64,000 nucleotides of DNA from an uncultured Myxococcales bacterium (lineage in GTDB: Bacteria > Myxococcota > Myxococcia > Myxococcales > Myxococcaceae). The stretch covers positions 140,104 through 204,103 of the forward strand of contig CALJKW010000030.1 of NCBI GenBank assembly GCA_937980205.1. The letters are read 5' to 3'. Of the stretch, positions 25,201-33,738 are shown one piece after another; positions within the stretch are counted from its first letter, which is position 1; every line of letters begins with the position of its first letter. The notes below the pieces were generated by a model. The model ran no database searches, was not told the DNA's origin, and saw only the letters and a program-made list of their open reading frames with translations. Made by a program: the position numbers and the translations under genes.

Positions 25201-26034
25201 TCACCGTCCCTCGAACTTCGGAGCGCGCTTCTCGAAGAACGCGGTGATGCCTTCGCCGAAGTCGCGCGTGTCGGCGGAGCGGGCGAGCGCCTCGAGCTCG
25301 CGGTCGAGGTGGTAGTCGAGGCGGTCGACGCCGGCGGCCTCGTTCATCAGCTGCTTCGCCGCGGCGTACGAGGCGGTCGGGCCTTCGGCGAGGCGGAGCG
25401 CGAGCTTCAGCGTCTGTTCCTCGAAGCTGGCGTCGGGGAAGACGAGGCTCACGAGGCCGGCGGCGTGCGCGTCGCGGGCAGACAGGCGCGGGTTCAAGAA
25501 GGCGAGGTCGAGCGCGCGCCTCAAGCCCATGAGCTTCGGCAGGAAGAACGTCGAGCTCTCGGCGCCGGTGAGGGCGGTCTTGAAGTACGCGTACTCGAAC
25601 GTGGAGCGCTCGGAGGCGACGACGAGATCGCACGCCATCGCGAGGCCGAGGCCGCCGGCGGCGGCGACTCCGTCGACGGCGGCGATGACGGGCTTCGGCG
25701 CGCGCCGCAGCTCCGAGATGGTCGAGTGCAGGTACTCGAGGATCTGCTTGAAGATGGCGCCGTAGCCGGCGGGCGCGCCGCGCGACTCGGTGAGGTACGC
25801 GACGTCGCGGTCGCCGCCAGAGCGGATGTACTTGAGGTCCGCCCCGCTGCAGAAGATGCCCCCGGCGCCGCGGAAGACGATGCAGCGCACCGCCTCGTCG
25901 CGCGCGAGCGCGAGGCCGGCCTTGCGCAGCTCGCGCGCCGTCTGCACGTCGAGGCTGTTGAAGCGCTCGCGGCGGGAGAGCGTGAGGAAGCCGACGCCGC
26001 CTTCCTGCGAGACGGTGACGTGTTTGGAGTCCAT
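25201..26034 (-). CDS. Enoyl-CoA hydratase/isomerase-family protein in the hyp operon
   Basis: 277 residues from the ATG at 26034, which overlaps the stop of the preceding 27-codon frame (TGATG). Crotonase signatures: RRERFNSLD, IFCSGADLKYI (oxyanion-hole region), AAVDGVAAAGGLGLAMACDLVVASE (second oxyanion hole), ALTGAESSTFFLPKLMGLRRA. The Glu pair of classical hydratases is not fully in place (A-G-G-L-G at the first site), so the reaction cannot be assigned. In other bacteria HypX, a fusion of a formyl-transferase domain and a crotonase domain, makes CO for the NiFe site; this stand-alone crotonase in the same operon may have a related role (inference). Confidence 0.85.
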   Translation of the reverse strand: MDSKHVTVSQEGGVGFLTLSRRERFNSLDVQTARELRKAGLALARDEAVRCIVFRGAGGIFCSGADLKYIRSGGDRDVAYLTESRGAPAGYGAIFKQILEYLHSTISELRRAPKPVIAAVDGVAAAGGLGLAMACDLVVASERSTFEYAYFKTALTGAESSTFFLPKLMGLRRALDLAFLNPRLSARDAHAAGLVSLVFPDASFEEQTLKLALRLAEGPTASYAAAKQLMNEAAGVDRLDYHLDRELEALARSADTRDFGEGITAFFEKRAPKFEGR

Positions 26035-26117
26035 CACCAGGCTCCCAGGGCCGAGCCGACGAGGAAGGCGACGACCAGCGCGTACGTGGCGAGGCAGACT
26101 TTGACGGGTGTGCTCAT
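26034..26117 (-). CDS. 27-residue membrane micro-ORF between hypE and the crotonase gene
   Basis: The frame fills the whole gap between hypE and the enoyl-CoA-hydratase-family gene. Its ATG (26117) overlaps the hypE stop in TGATG and its own stop overlaps the next ATG in TGATG, so it is coupled on both sides. The product begins MSTPVKVC and continues with one strongly hydrophobic segment (roughly residues 8-26, with ALVVAFLVGSALG), ending in Trp. Nearly every codon ends in G or C. It would be a single-pass membrane peptide. I recognise no family. Confidence 0.6.
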   Translation of the reverse strand: MSTPVKVCLATYALVVAFLVGSALGAW

Positions 26118-27163
26118 CAGCAGATCCTCGGTAGGGGTTCACCTTCGGGCTCGGCGAGCAGGCGGCGGCCGAAGCCGGTGTCGAGCACCAGCTTCCCTTT
26201 CGGCTCGGAGATCGCGGCGCCGATGATCGCGGCGTCCTTGCCGAGCGGGTGCGCGCGCAGCGCCGCGAGCACGGCGTCGGCGACGGCGGGCCGTACGCCG
26301 ATGAGCGCCTTGCCCTCGTTCGCGACGTGCAGCGGGTCGATGCCGAGCAGCTCGCTCGCGGCGCGCGCCGGAGCGCTCACCGGCACCGCGGCCTCGTCGA
26401 GCAGCACGCCGACGCCCGCCTTGCTCGCCATCTCGTGCAGCGCGCTCGCCACGCCGCCGCGCGTCGGGTCCTTCATCGCCACCACGCCGTCGCCGCCGGC
26501 AGCGAGGGCCCGCTGCACGAGGTCGAACAGCGGGGCGACGTCGCTCTTCAGCTCCCCCGCGAGCTCGAGGCGGTTGCGCGCGGCCATGACGGCGAGGCCA
26601 TGGTCTCCGACGGTGCCGGTGACGATGAGGCGATCGCCGGGCTTCAGGCCGTCGTCGCGCACCACGCGCGGGGCGAGCGCGAAGCCGCTGGTGTTGACGA
26701 CCAGGCCGTCGAGCTCGCCTTTGCCCATCACCTTGGTGTCGCCGGTGACGATCGGCACGCCGGCCTCGCGGCAGCACGCGCGCATCGACTCCTGCACGCG
26801 CTCGAGCAGCGCGCGCTCGAAGCCCTCTTCGATGATGACGCCGCAGGTGAGCCCGAGCAGCTTCGTCGCGCCCATCATCGACAGGTCGTTCACCGTGCCG
26901 GCGATCGAGAGCCGGCCGATGTCTCCGCCGGGGAAGACGATGGGGTGGATGACGTGCGAGTCGGTGGTGACGACGAGGTACTGGTCGCCCAGGCGCAGCG
27001 CGGCGCCGTCGTCCATCGCGGCGAGGCCGACGCCGTCGATGGGGAAGTCGTCTGCGCCGCGCAGGAAGATCTCTTCGATGAGCATGCGCATCGCGCGGCC
27101 GCCGCCGCCGTGCCGCATCGCGATGCGCGGGTTCGAAGGGACGAGCGAGGGAAATTTCGTCAT
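26117..27163 (-). CDS. hypE: Hydrogenase maturation protein HypE
   Basis: 348 residues. Ends in the invariant PRIC, whose Cys348 receives the carbamoyl group from HypF and is dehydrated to the thiocyanate that becomes the CN ligand. PurM-like ATP-binding fold: MDDGAALRLGDQYLVVTTDSHV, GDTKVMGKG, KDPTRGGVASAL. Length is typical. ATG at 27163 overlaps the hypD stop by 4 bases. Confidence 0.96.
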   Translation of the reverse strand: MTKFPSLVPSNPRIAMRHGGGGRAMRMLIEEIFLRGADDFPIDGVGLAAMDDGAALRLGDQYLVVTTDSHVIHPIVFPGGDIGRLSIAGTVNDLSMMGATKLLGLTCGVIIEEGFERALLERVQESMRACCREAGVPIVTGDTKVMGKGELDGLVVNTSGFALAPRVVRDDGLKPGDRLIVTGTVGDHGLAVMAARNRLELAGELKSDVAPLFDLVQRALAAGGDGVVAMKDPTRGGVASALHEMASKAGVGVLLDEAAVPVSAPARAASELLGIDPLHVANEGKALIGVRPAVADAVLAALRAHPLGKDAAIIGAAISEPKGKLVLDTGFGRRLLAEPEGEPLPRIC

Positions 27164-28296
27164 GCGACGCTCCTCAGGTCGAGGTGACCGCCGTACTGGT
27201 GCCAGATGCGGCACGTGCCCTCGCTCGACACCATGCAGGCGCCGACCGGGTTCTCGGGCACGCACTGCTTGCCGAAGAGCGCGCAGTCGTTCGGGCTCTT
27301 GGAGCCGGACATGATCTCGCCGCACACGCACTGGCCGAGCAGCTTCGGCGGCGCGAAGTCCCACAGCCGGCTCGGGTCGATGTGGTGCCGCTTGCGCGCG
27401 TCGAACGCGGCCCAGGCGTCGGTGAGCCGCAGGTTGCCGTTCGGCACGTGCGCGATGCCGCGCCACCGCCCGCCGATGGGCGAGAACACCTTCCACAGCT
27501 GCTCCTGCGCCACCCGGTTGCCCTCGCGCGTGACGCAGCGGGGAAACATGTTCACGACCTCGCGGAGGCCGTCGCGCACGAGCTCGACGAGCCGCACCAG
27601 CGCCGCGAGGATGTCGAGCGGCTCGAAGCCCGCGACGACGACCGGCACGCCGTGGTCGCGCACGAAGGCCTCGAAGACGCCCGCGCCGGTGATGGTGGCC
27701 GCGTGCCCCGCCGCGATGAAGCCCTCGATGCGCGAGCCGGGCATCTCGGTGACGATCTCCATCACCGGGGGGATGTACTTGTGCGCCGACAGCACCGAGA
27801 AGTTGGGCGGCGGGCCGTTGAGCAGCGCCGCGGCGGTCGCGACGGCGGTCGTCTCGAAGCCGGTGCCGAAGAAGACGAGCTCGCGGGAAGGGTCTTGCCG
27901 CGCGAGGTCGAGCGCCTGGTCGATGCTGTAGACGACCTCGACGGTGGCGCCGTCGGCGCGCACGTCGGCGAGCGACTTCACCGTGCCCGGCACGCGCACC
28001 ATGTCGCCGTACGTCGCGATGCGCACGCCCTGCAGCGCGAGCGCGACGGCCTCGTCGACCTCCGGCACGTCGGTGATGCAGACCGGGCACCCCGGGCCCA
28101 TCACGACGTCGAGCGCCCTGGGGAACGCGGAGCGCAGGCCGAAGCGCGCGATCGCCTGCTCGTGGCTGCCGCAGACGTGCATCACCGAGACGGGGTCGCG
28201 GCCGATCTCGGCGACGACCTGGTGGAGGCGCGCCGTCAGCTGCTTCGCCTTCAGCGGGTCGCGGAACTCGAGCTTTCGGGGCAAGAGCGCGGTCAT
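27160..28296 (-). CDS. hypD: Hydrogenase maturation protein HypD
   Basis: 378 residues. Iron-sulfur scaffold on which Fe(CN)2CO is assembled with HypC. Conserved motifs: HVCGSHE (Cys42), GPGCPVC (Cys70, Cys73), GFETTAVATAAAL, and the C-terminal 4Fe-4S cysteines in CVCGEIMSG and the following Cys-rich segment (NDCALFGKQC). Overlaps hypC and hypE by 4 bases each. Confidence 0.96.
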   Translation of the reverse strand: MTALLPRKLEFRDPLKAKQLTARLHQVVAEIGRDPVSVMHVCGSHEQAIARFGLRSAFPRALDVVMGPGCPVCITDVPEVDEAVALALQGVRIATYGDMVRVPGTVKSLADVRADGATVEVVYSIDQALDLARQDPSRELVFFGTGFETTAVATAAALLNGPPPNFSVLSAHKYIPPVMEIVTEMPGSRIEGFIAAGHAATITGAGVFEAFVRDHGVPVVVAGFEPLDILAALVRLVELVRDGLREVVNMFPRCVTREGNRVAQEQLWKVFSPIGGRWRGIAHVPNGNLRLTDAWAAFDARKRHHIDPSRLWDFAPPKLLGQCVCGEIMSGSKSPNDCALFGKQCVPENPVGACMVSSEGTCRIWHQYGGHLDLRSVA

Positions 28297-28577
28297 CGGC
28301 CAGGCCCCTTCGCCGCGCCGAGCTCGCCCTCGACGTCGGCCCGCATCAGGTCGCCGGGGCTGCCCTGCAACAGCTCGTCGTAGAGCGCGAGCGTCGCCTC
28401 GATGTCGGCGGTGGGGATCTTCCGGATCGCGTAGCCCACGTGGTTCAGCACGTAGTCGCCCGGCTGCACCGGCTCGTCGACGAGGTGCAGCATCACCTGC
28501 TTCTGCACGCCCCAGAAGTCGACCGTCGCGGTGAAGCCGTCGACGGACACGACGCGGCCGGGGACCCCGAGGCACAT
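28293..28577 (-). CDS. hypC: Hydrogenase maturation chaperone HypC
   Basis: 94 residues beginning MCLGVPGRV: Cys2 holds the iron during transfer to the large subunit. The FWGVQKQVMLHLV and PGDYVLNHVGYAIRKI segments are typical of HypC. One copy only, so it presumably serves both hydrogenases here. Coupled by TGATG to hypF and by 4 bases to hypD. Confidence 0.95.
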   Translation of the reverse strand: MCLGVPGRVVSVDGFTATVDFWGVQKQVMLHLVDEPVQPGDYVLNHVGYAIRKIPTADIEATLALYDELLQGSPGDLMRADVEGELGAAKGPGR

Positions 28578-30856
28578 CAGCGTGCTCCTTTCGTGGAGGC
28601 GGCCGCGATCACCGCCTGGCCGAGCGCGAGCCCGCCGTCGCCGGGCGGCACGCGCCGCGGCAGGTAGACGTCGAAGCGGCCCAGGCGCTCGAGCACGCCC
28701 TTCGCGAGGCGGTCGTTCGCGAAGCAGCCGCCGGAGAGCACCACCCGCCGCGCGCCGTCGCGCTCGAGCAGCTCGCCGACCACCGCCGACGTCGCCGCCG
28801 CGAGCGTCGCGTGGAACCGCGCCGAGACCAGCGCGGCCGGCACGCCCTGCAGCAGCGCCTCGACGAGCGCGCGCCACATGGGCCTCAAGTCGATGCTCCA
28901 CGGCACGCGGGACTTGTCGACCTCGAACGGGAAGGGCTCGGCGTCGCCGGCCGCCGCGCCCTCCAACATCATCGCGAGCTGGGCCTCGAAGGCCGCGTCG
29001 GGCCGCCGCAGCACGAGCGCCGCGGCTGCGTCGAAGAGGCGGCCGACGCCGTGGGCCGGCACCACCTGCAGCCTCGTCTCGAGAACGCGCCGCACGTTCG
29101 CGACGTCCTGCGCCGGCACGCGCTGGAACAACCGCAGCCGCTCGAGCGGGGGCGCGCCGTCGAAGGCGTCGTCGAGCACCGCGAGCGCGAGCCGCCACGG
29201 GTGGCGAATCGCCTGCTCTCCACCCGCGAGGAGAATCGGCCGGAACGTCGCGAGCCGCTCGAAGCCCTCGTAGCGGGCGCGGAGGATCTCTCCGCCCCAC
29301 GCGCTGCCGTCGTCACCCCAGCCGGTGCCGTCGAAGGCGACGCCCAGCACCGCGCCGGTGAGCCCGTGCTCCGCCATCACCGCCGCCACGTGGGCGTGGT
29401 GGTGCTGCACGGCCACGCGCGTCGAGGCCGGCCGCGCGAGCGCGTACGCGGTGGTCTGGTAGTCGGGGTGCCGGTCGTGGGCGATGACGCGCGGGTCCGC
29501 GTCGAGGAAGCGCAGCACGCGGTCGGTCATGCGCTCGAAGTCGGCGAACGTCGCGCAGTCGTCGAGATCGCCGACGTGAGGCCCCAGCGTGAGCCGGTCG
29601 CCCTTGCCGACGCAGAACGTGTTCTTGAGCTGGCCGCCCACGGCGAGCACCGGCGCGTCGAAGGGCACGGGCGACTTCAGCGACTCGGGCACCCAGCCGC
29701 GCGCGCGCCGCAACACCATCGGCGCTCCGGCGACCACGCGCGCGACCGAGTCGTCGGCGCGCGTCGCGATCGGCCGGTCGTGCGTGACGAAGCCGTCGGC
29801 GATGCCGGAGAGCCGCTCGAGCGCGTCGTCGTTGTCGACGGCCATCGGCTCGTCCGAGCGGTTGCCCGAGGTCATCACCAGCGGCCGCTGCACGCGGTGC
29901 ATCAGCAGCTCGTGCATCGGCGTGTACGGCAGGAAGAGGCCGACCTGCTCGAGCCCCGGGGCGATGGACGGCGCCAGGCCGGGTCGCAGCGGGGCCAGCA
30001 CGATGGGGCGGGCAGCAGAGGTGAGCAGCTCGACGTCGCGCGCGCCGAGCTCGGCGAAGCGCAGCGCCGCGGCGAGGTCCGGCACCATCACCGCGAACGG
30101 CTTCTCGTCGCGCCGCTTGCGCAGCCGCAGCGTCTTCACCGCCGCGTCGTTCAGCGCGTCGCAGGCGAGGTGGAAGCCGCCGAGGCCACGCAGCGCGACG
30201 AGGTCTCCCTCGAGCAGGCGGTGGGCCGCGCGCTCGAGCACGTCGGGGACGTCGAGCAGCGTGCCGTTCGCGTCGCGCCACGACAGCCGCGGTCCACAGG
30301 CCGGGCAGGCGATCGGCTGCGCGTGGAAGCGGCGGTCGAGCGGGTCCTCGTACTCGGCGAGGCAGTCGGCGCACATCGCAAAGCGCGCCATGGTGGTGTT
30401 CGGCCGGTCGTAGGGGATGGCGGTCGCGATCGAGAACCGCGGGCCGCAGTGCGTGCAGTTGGTGAACGGGTAGTGGAAGCGGCGGCAGCGCGGGTCGTGG
30501 ATCTCGGCGCGGCAGGCGTCGCACATCGCGAGGTCCGCGGGGATGCTCGCGCGCGCGGCGCCGTGGTGGTCGCTCGCGATGATGGTGAAGTCCGTCGGCG
30601 GTTCGCTCTCGAGCGGGGCCCACGCCAGGCGATCGATGCGCGCCGCCGGCGGCAGCTCGGCTTCGAGGCGGACGAGCAGTTGGTCCAGCACGCCGGGGTC
30701 GCCGAAGGCGTCGATGCTGACGCCCTCGGGGCCGTTCTTCACCGTGCCGCGGAGGTGGAGCTGGTGCGCCAGGGTGTACACCCACGGCCGAAAGCCCACT
30801 CCCTGCACGGTGCCTTGCACGGCGATGCGACGTCCGATGATTGGCGCGGAGGACAT
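28577..30856 (-). CDS. hypF: Carbamoyltransferase HypF
   Basis: 759 residues from the ATG at 30856. Acylphosphatase domain (VQGTVQGVGFRPWVY), two zinc-finger modules (Cys112/115, 134/137, 162/165, 184/187), a YrdC-like domain (KRRDEKPFAVMV, LVMTSGNRSDEPM), and a Kae1-like carbamoyltransferase domain (HHHAHVAAVMAEH, GVAFDGTGWGDDG, VVLSGGCFANDRL). Transfers carbamoyl phosphate to HypE for the cyanide ligands. First gene of the hyp operon; upstream are 477 bp with palindromic repeats. Confidence 0.96.
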   Translation of the reverse strand: MSSAPIIGRRIAVQGTVQGVGFRPWVYTLAHQLHLRGTVKNGPEGVSIDAFGDPGVLDQLLVRLEAELPPAARIDRLAWAPLESEPPTDFTIIASDHHGAARASIPADLAMCDACRAEIHDPRCRRFHYPFTNCTHCGPRFSIATAIPYDRPNTTMARFAMCADCLAEYEDPLDRRFHAQPIACPACGPRLSWRDANGTLLDVPDVLERAAHRLLEGDLVALRGLGGFHLACDALNDAAVKTLRLRKRRDEKPFAVMVPDLAAALRFAELGARDVELLTSAARPIVLAPLRPGLAPSIAPGLEQVGLFLPYTPMHELLMHRVQRPLVMTSGNRSDEPMAVDNDDALERLSGIADGFVTHDRPIATRADDSVARVVAGAPMVLRRARGWVPESLKSPVPFDAPVLAVGGQLKNTFCVGKGDRLTLGPHVGDLDDCATFADFERMTDRVLRFLDADPRVIAHDRHPDYQTTAYALARPASTRVAVQHHHAHVAAVMAEHGLTGAVLGVAFDGTGWGDDGSAWGGEILRARYEGFERLATFRPILLAGGEQAIRHPWRLALAVLDDAFDGAPPLERLRLFQRVPAQDVANVRRVLETRLQVVPAHGVGRLFDAAAALVLRRPDAAFEAQLAMMLEGAAAGDAEPFPFEVDKSRVPWSIDLRPMWRALVEALLQGVPAALVSARFHATLAAATSAVVGELLERDGARRVVLSGGCFANDRLAKGVLERLGRFDVYLPRRVPPGDGGLALGQAVIAAASTKGAR

Positions 30857-31008
30857 CGGGGGCCGGGCCAGTTCAAGTCCCGCGCCGCGCGTCGTGGAGC
30901 GGTGCTCCGGTCCGCCAGGTGCGCAGATCGCGCGCGGGAAGGGGCTGCCGCGCAGAATCTGCGGCGAAGTGTTCGGGAAACGGCAGGCGGTCGACTTCGT
31001 CACCGACG

Positions 31009-31305
31009 CCGTTCACGCTGAGAGGGGTCGATCAGAATACGCCGCATGGGCCGACCGCCGTTCACGCTGAGCGGAGGCCGAAGGCCGTAGTCGAAGCGGG
31101 CCCATGGACGGCTTCGAGCGCGCTTCGACTGCGGCCCGCTTCGCGTGCCTCCGCTCAGCGTTATCGAGAGGACGCACTCGCCGCGTATTTTGATCGACCC
31201 TCTGAGCGCAGGCCCCGCAGGCGCTGGAGTCGAAGCGGGCCGATGGACGGCTTCGGGCCCGTTTCGACTGCGGCTGCTTCGCAGGCCTCCGCTCAACGTG
31301 AACGG
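31009..31305. repeat. Nested palindromic repeat island at the hox/hyp junction
   Basis: Two copies of the repeat seen at 16256-16368: copy 2 at 31058-31163 (left end exact, right end altered to CTCCGCTCAGCGTTAT) and copy 3 at 31199-31305 (right end CTCCGCTCAACGTGAACGG). Around copy 2 lies another inverted pair: 31009-31042 (CCGTTCACGCTGAG, then a GTCGATCAGAATACGC block) against 31180-31205 (GCGTATTTTGATCGACC). The island fills most of the 477-bp gap between hoxW and hypF; 30857-31008 shows no gene and no clear promoter. Confidence 0.8.
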
Positions 31306-31333
31306 AGTCGGCGCCTTGCAGCCGCCTCTCTCG

Positions 31334-31783
31334 CTAGCGCAGCTCCGCCTCGAGCACCTCCAGCGCGCGCCGCAGGTTCGCCTGCGCGCGCGCCGACAGC
31401 CCCTCGCCGAGCTCGAAGCGCTCGCCGCGCACGGCGAGCAGCCGGCACTCCGGCAGCGGCGCGGCCTCGATGTCCCGGTACACCTGCAGTAGCGCCGGCG
31501 GCGAGAGCCGGTGCGTGGTGAAGCTGTCGTCCCGGCGCGGCTCGAGCGCCTCGAGCACCACCTCCGGCCCGCTCGCGGCGGCGTCGACGAAGATCACGCG
31601 GCGCCGGCCGGGCAGCTCGAGCGCGTGCTCGACCGACAGCTGAAAGTCCGTCAGCACCTCGAGCTCGCCGCGGGCGATGGCAAAGGCCTGGTCGCGCTCC
31701 AGCGCCGCGGCCAGCTCCGGCCCGAGGCCGTCGTCTCCGCGCGAGGGGTTGCCGCACGCGAGCACGAGCACCGGGGCCACCAC
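31334..31783 (-). CDS. hoxW: [NiFe] hydrogenase maturation protease (HoxW type)
   Basis: 149 residues from GTG at 31783. HybD/HycI-family endopeptidase fold: VLACGNPSRGDDGLGPELA with the nickel-sensing acidic residue, RRVIFVDAAASGPEV, and a central His (SFTTHRLSPPALL). Cuts the C-terminal extension of the large subunit after nickel insertion. It directly follows hoxH, so HoxH is the likely substrate. Last gene of the hox operon before the repeat island. Confidence 0.9.
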   Translation of the reverse strand: MVAPVLVLACGNPSRGDDGLGPELAAALERDQAFAIARGELEVLTDFQLSVEHALELPGRRRVIFVDAAASGPEVVLEALEPRRDDSFTTHRLSPPALLQVYRDIEAAPLPECRLLAVRGERFELGEGLSARAQANLRRALEVLEAELR

Positions 31784-31784
31784 G

Positions 31785-33233
31785 TCAGCCCCCTCGCTTC
31801 CGCGCGCGGCCGAGCTCGCGGCCGGCGGCGTCTTCGACCACCACCTCGAGCGGCATCTTCCCCAGCGCGTGCGTCGCGCACGACAGGCACGGGTCGAACG
31901 CGCGGATCGCGACCTCGAGGTGGTTGAGCAGCGGCTCCGTCGGCTCGACGCCGTCGAGGTACTGCCGCGCGACGGCCGCCACGGCGTCGTTCATCGCCTG
32001 GTTGTTGTGGGTCGTGCTCACGATGAGGTTGCACGCCGTCACGAGATCGTCGGCGCCGACGCGGTAGTGGTGAATCAGCGTGCCGCGCGGCGCCTCGATG
32101 ACGCCGACGCCCTCGCCGGTGCGCTCGCCGCGGGCGAGCAGCTCTCCGTCGAGCAGCTCCGGCGCGTCGAGCAGCTCGGCGATGACCTCGGCGGCGTGCA
32201 GGAGCTCGACGAGCCGCGCCCAGTGGTACGCCAGCGGCGCGTGCGTCAGCTCGCCGTGATGCGCGGCGCGGAACTCGGCGCGCTCGGCCTCCGCGAGCGG
32301 CGTGTGAATGAAGTCGCAGTTCTGCAGCCGCGCGAGCGGCCCGACCTTGTAGGTGCCGCGCTCGGGGCCGAGCGCCACGAGGTACGGGAACTTCATGTAC
32401 GACCACGGCTTCACCTCCTCCGCGACGTGGGTGCGGTACTGCCGCGGGTCCACGCCGTCGAGCAGCACGTCGCCGGCGGCGGACCGCGCGCGCAGCACGC
32501 CGTCGTAGAGCTCGAGGCGCCCGTCGCGGCCGACCAGCGACAAGAGGCCGCTGGGCGCCGCGCCGAACGACTCGTACAGGTCCCACTCGTCGCGGTGCAG
32601 CCGCTTCACCACCGCGAGGCCCTGCCGCGCCCACGCGAGCACGTCGGGCAGCCCGGCCTTCAGCTCGGCGCGCTCCGCGGGCGTCACGGCCTTGTTCACG
32701 CCGCCGGGCAGCGAGCCGGTGCCGTGCACGCGCTTGCCGGCGGTGATGCGGATGATCTCCTGCCCGAACCGGCGCAGCAGCACGCCTCTGCGTGCGAGCT
32801 CCGGGTGCTCGGCCGCGACGCCCTGCAGGTTGCGCCGGGCGGCGTCGCTGTCGAAGCCGAACAAGAGGTCGGGCGAGGCGAGGTGAAAGAAGTGCAGCGC
32901 GTGCGACTGGAGGATCTGCCCGTAGTGCATCAGCCGCCTCACCGCCGTCGCGGTGGGCGTGGGCGTCGCGCCGAGCACGGCGTCGAGCGCCTTCGACGCG
33001 GCGAGGTGGTGGCTGACGGGGCAGATGCCGCACAGGCGTTGCACCATCACCGGCACCTCCCAGTACGGCCGGCCCTCGATGAAGCGCTCGAAGCCGCGGA
33101 ACTCGACGATGTGCAGGCGCGCCTGCACGACCTTGCCGTCGGCCCCGAGCCGCAGCGTGATCTTGCCGTGCCCCTCCACCCGCGTGAGCGGGTCGATGGC
33201 GACGCGGCGGGTGGCGGCGGGCGCGTCAGTCAT
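31785..33233 (-). CDS. hoxH: NAD-linked [NiFe] hydrogenase large subunit HoxH
   Basis: 482 residues, close to known HoxH. Nickel ligands are complete: LCGICPVSH (Cys68, Cys71) and DPCLSCATH (Cys449, Cys452). A 27-residue tail follows His455, to be removed by the protease. The CGICPVSHHLA form and the hoxFUYH context place it in the group 3d bidirectional enzymes that couple H2 and NAD(H) in the cytoplasm. Overlaps hoxY by 8 bases. Confidence 0.95.
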   Translation of the reverse strand: MTDAPAATRRVAIDPLTRVEGHGKITLRLGADGKVVQARLHIVEFRGFERFIEGRPYWEVPVMVQRLCGICPVSHHLAASKALDAVLGATPTPTATAVRRLMHYGQILQSHALHFFHLASPDLLFGFDSDAARRNLQGVAAEHPELARRGVLLRRFGQEIIRITAGKRVHGTGSLPGGVNKAVTPAERAELKAGLPDVLAWARQGLAVVKRLHRDEWDLYESFGAAPSGLLSLVGRDGRLELYDGVLRARSAAGDVLLDGVDPRQYRTHVAEEVKPWSYMKFPYLVALGPERGTYKVGPLARLQNCDFIHTPLAEAERAEFRAAHHGELTHAPLAYHWARLVELLHAAEVIAELLDAPELLDGELLARGERTGEGVGVIEAPRGTLIHHYRVGADDLVTACNLIVSTTHNNQAMNDAVAAVARQYLDGVEPTEPLLNHLEVAIRAFDPCLSCATHALGKMPLEVVVEDAAGRELGRARKRGG

Positions 33234-33738
33234 AGGAGATCGTCCCGTGCTCGAGGTGCGGCGTGCGGCCGTGCAGGAGATCGTCGAGGAAGCTCCACAG
33301 CGCCTCGGCGCTCGGCGGGCAGCCCGGCAGGAAGTAGTCGACCTTCACCACGTCGCTGATGGCGTGCACCTGGTCGAGCGGCAGCGGCAGCTCGGGGTCG
33401 TTCGGCACGGTGGAGTACACCGACGTCAGGCACTCGCGGACGTCGAGGTGGTTGCGCTGCGCGGGCAGCCCGCCGTTGATGGCGCAGGCGCCGACCGCGA
33501 CGAGCACCTTGCAGCTCTTCCTCATCGCGCGGAGCACCTCGACGTTCTCGGCGTTGCACAGGCCTCCCTCGACGAGGCCGAGATCGCACGGCGTCCAGCG
33601 CTTGTGATCCGTCAGCGGCGAGCGTTCGAGCTCGACGCGCTCCAGCAGCGTGAAGAGCCGCTCGTCGATGTCGAGCAGCGACATGTGGCAGCCGAAGCAG
33701 CCCGCCAGCGACACGGTGGCGACCTTCAGCTTCTTCAT
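33226..33738 (-). CDS. hoxY: NAD-linked hydrogenase small subunit HoxY
   Basis: 170 residues. Short form without Tat signal, as expected for a cytosolic enzyme. Proximal 4Fe-4S ligands: CFGCHMSL (Cys14, Cys17), VAVGACAINGG, and PGCPPSAEAL. Pairs with HoxH. Start ATG overlaps hoxU by 4 bases. Confidence 0.95.
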   Translation of the reverse strand: MKKLKVATVSLAGCFGCHMSLLDIDERLFTLLERVELERSPLTDHKRWTPCDLGLVEGGLCNAENVEVLRAMRKSCKVLVAVGACAINGGLPAQRNHLDVRECLTSVYSTVPNDPELPLPLDQVHAISDVVKVDYFLPGCPPSAEALWSFLDDLLHGRTPHLEHGTISYD

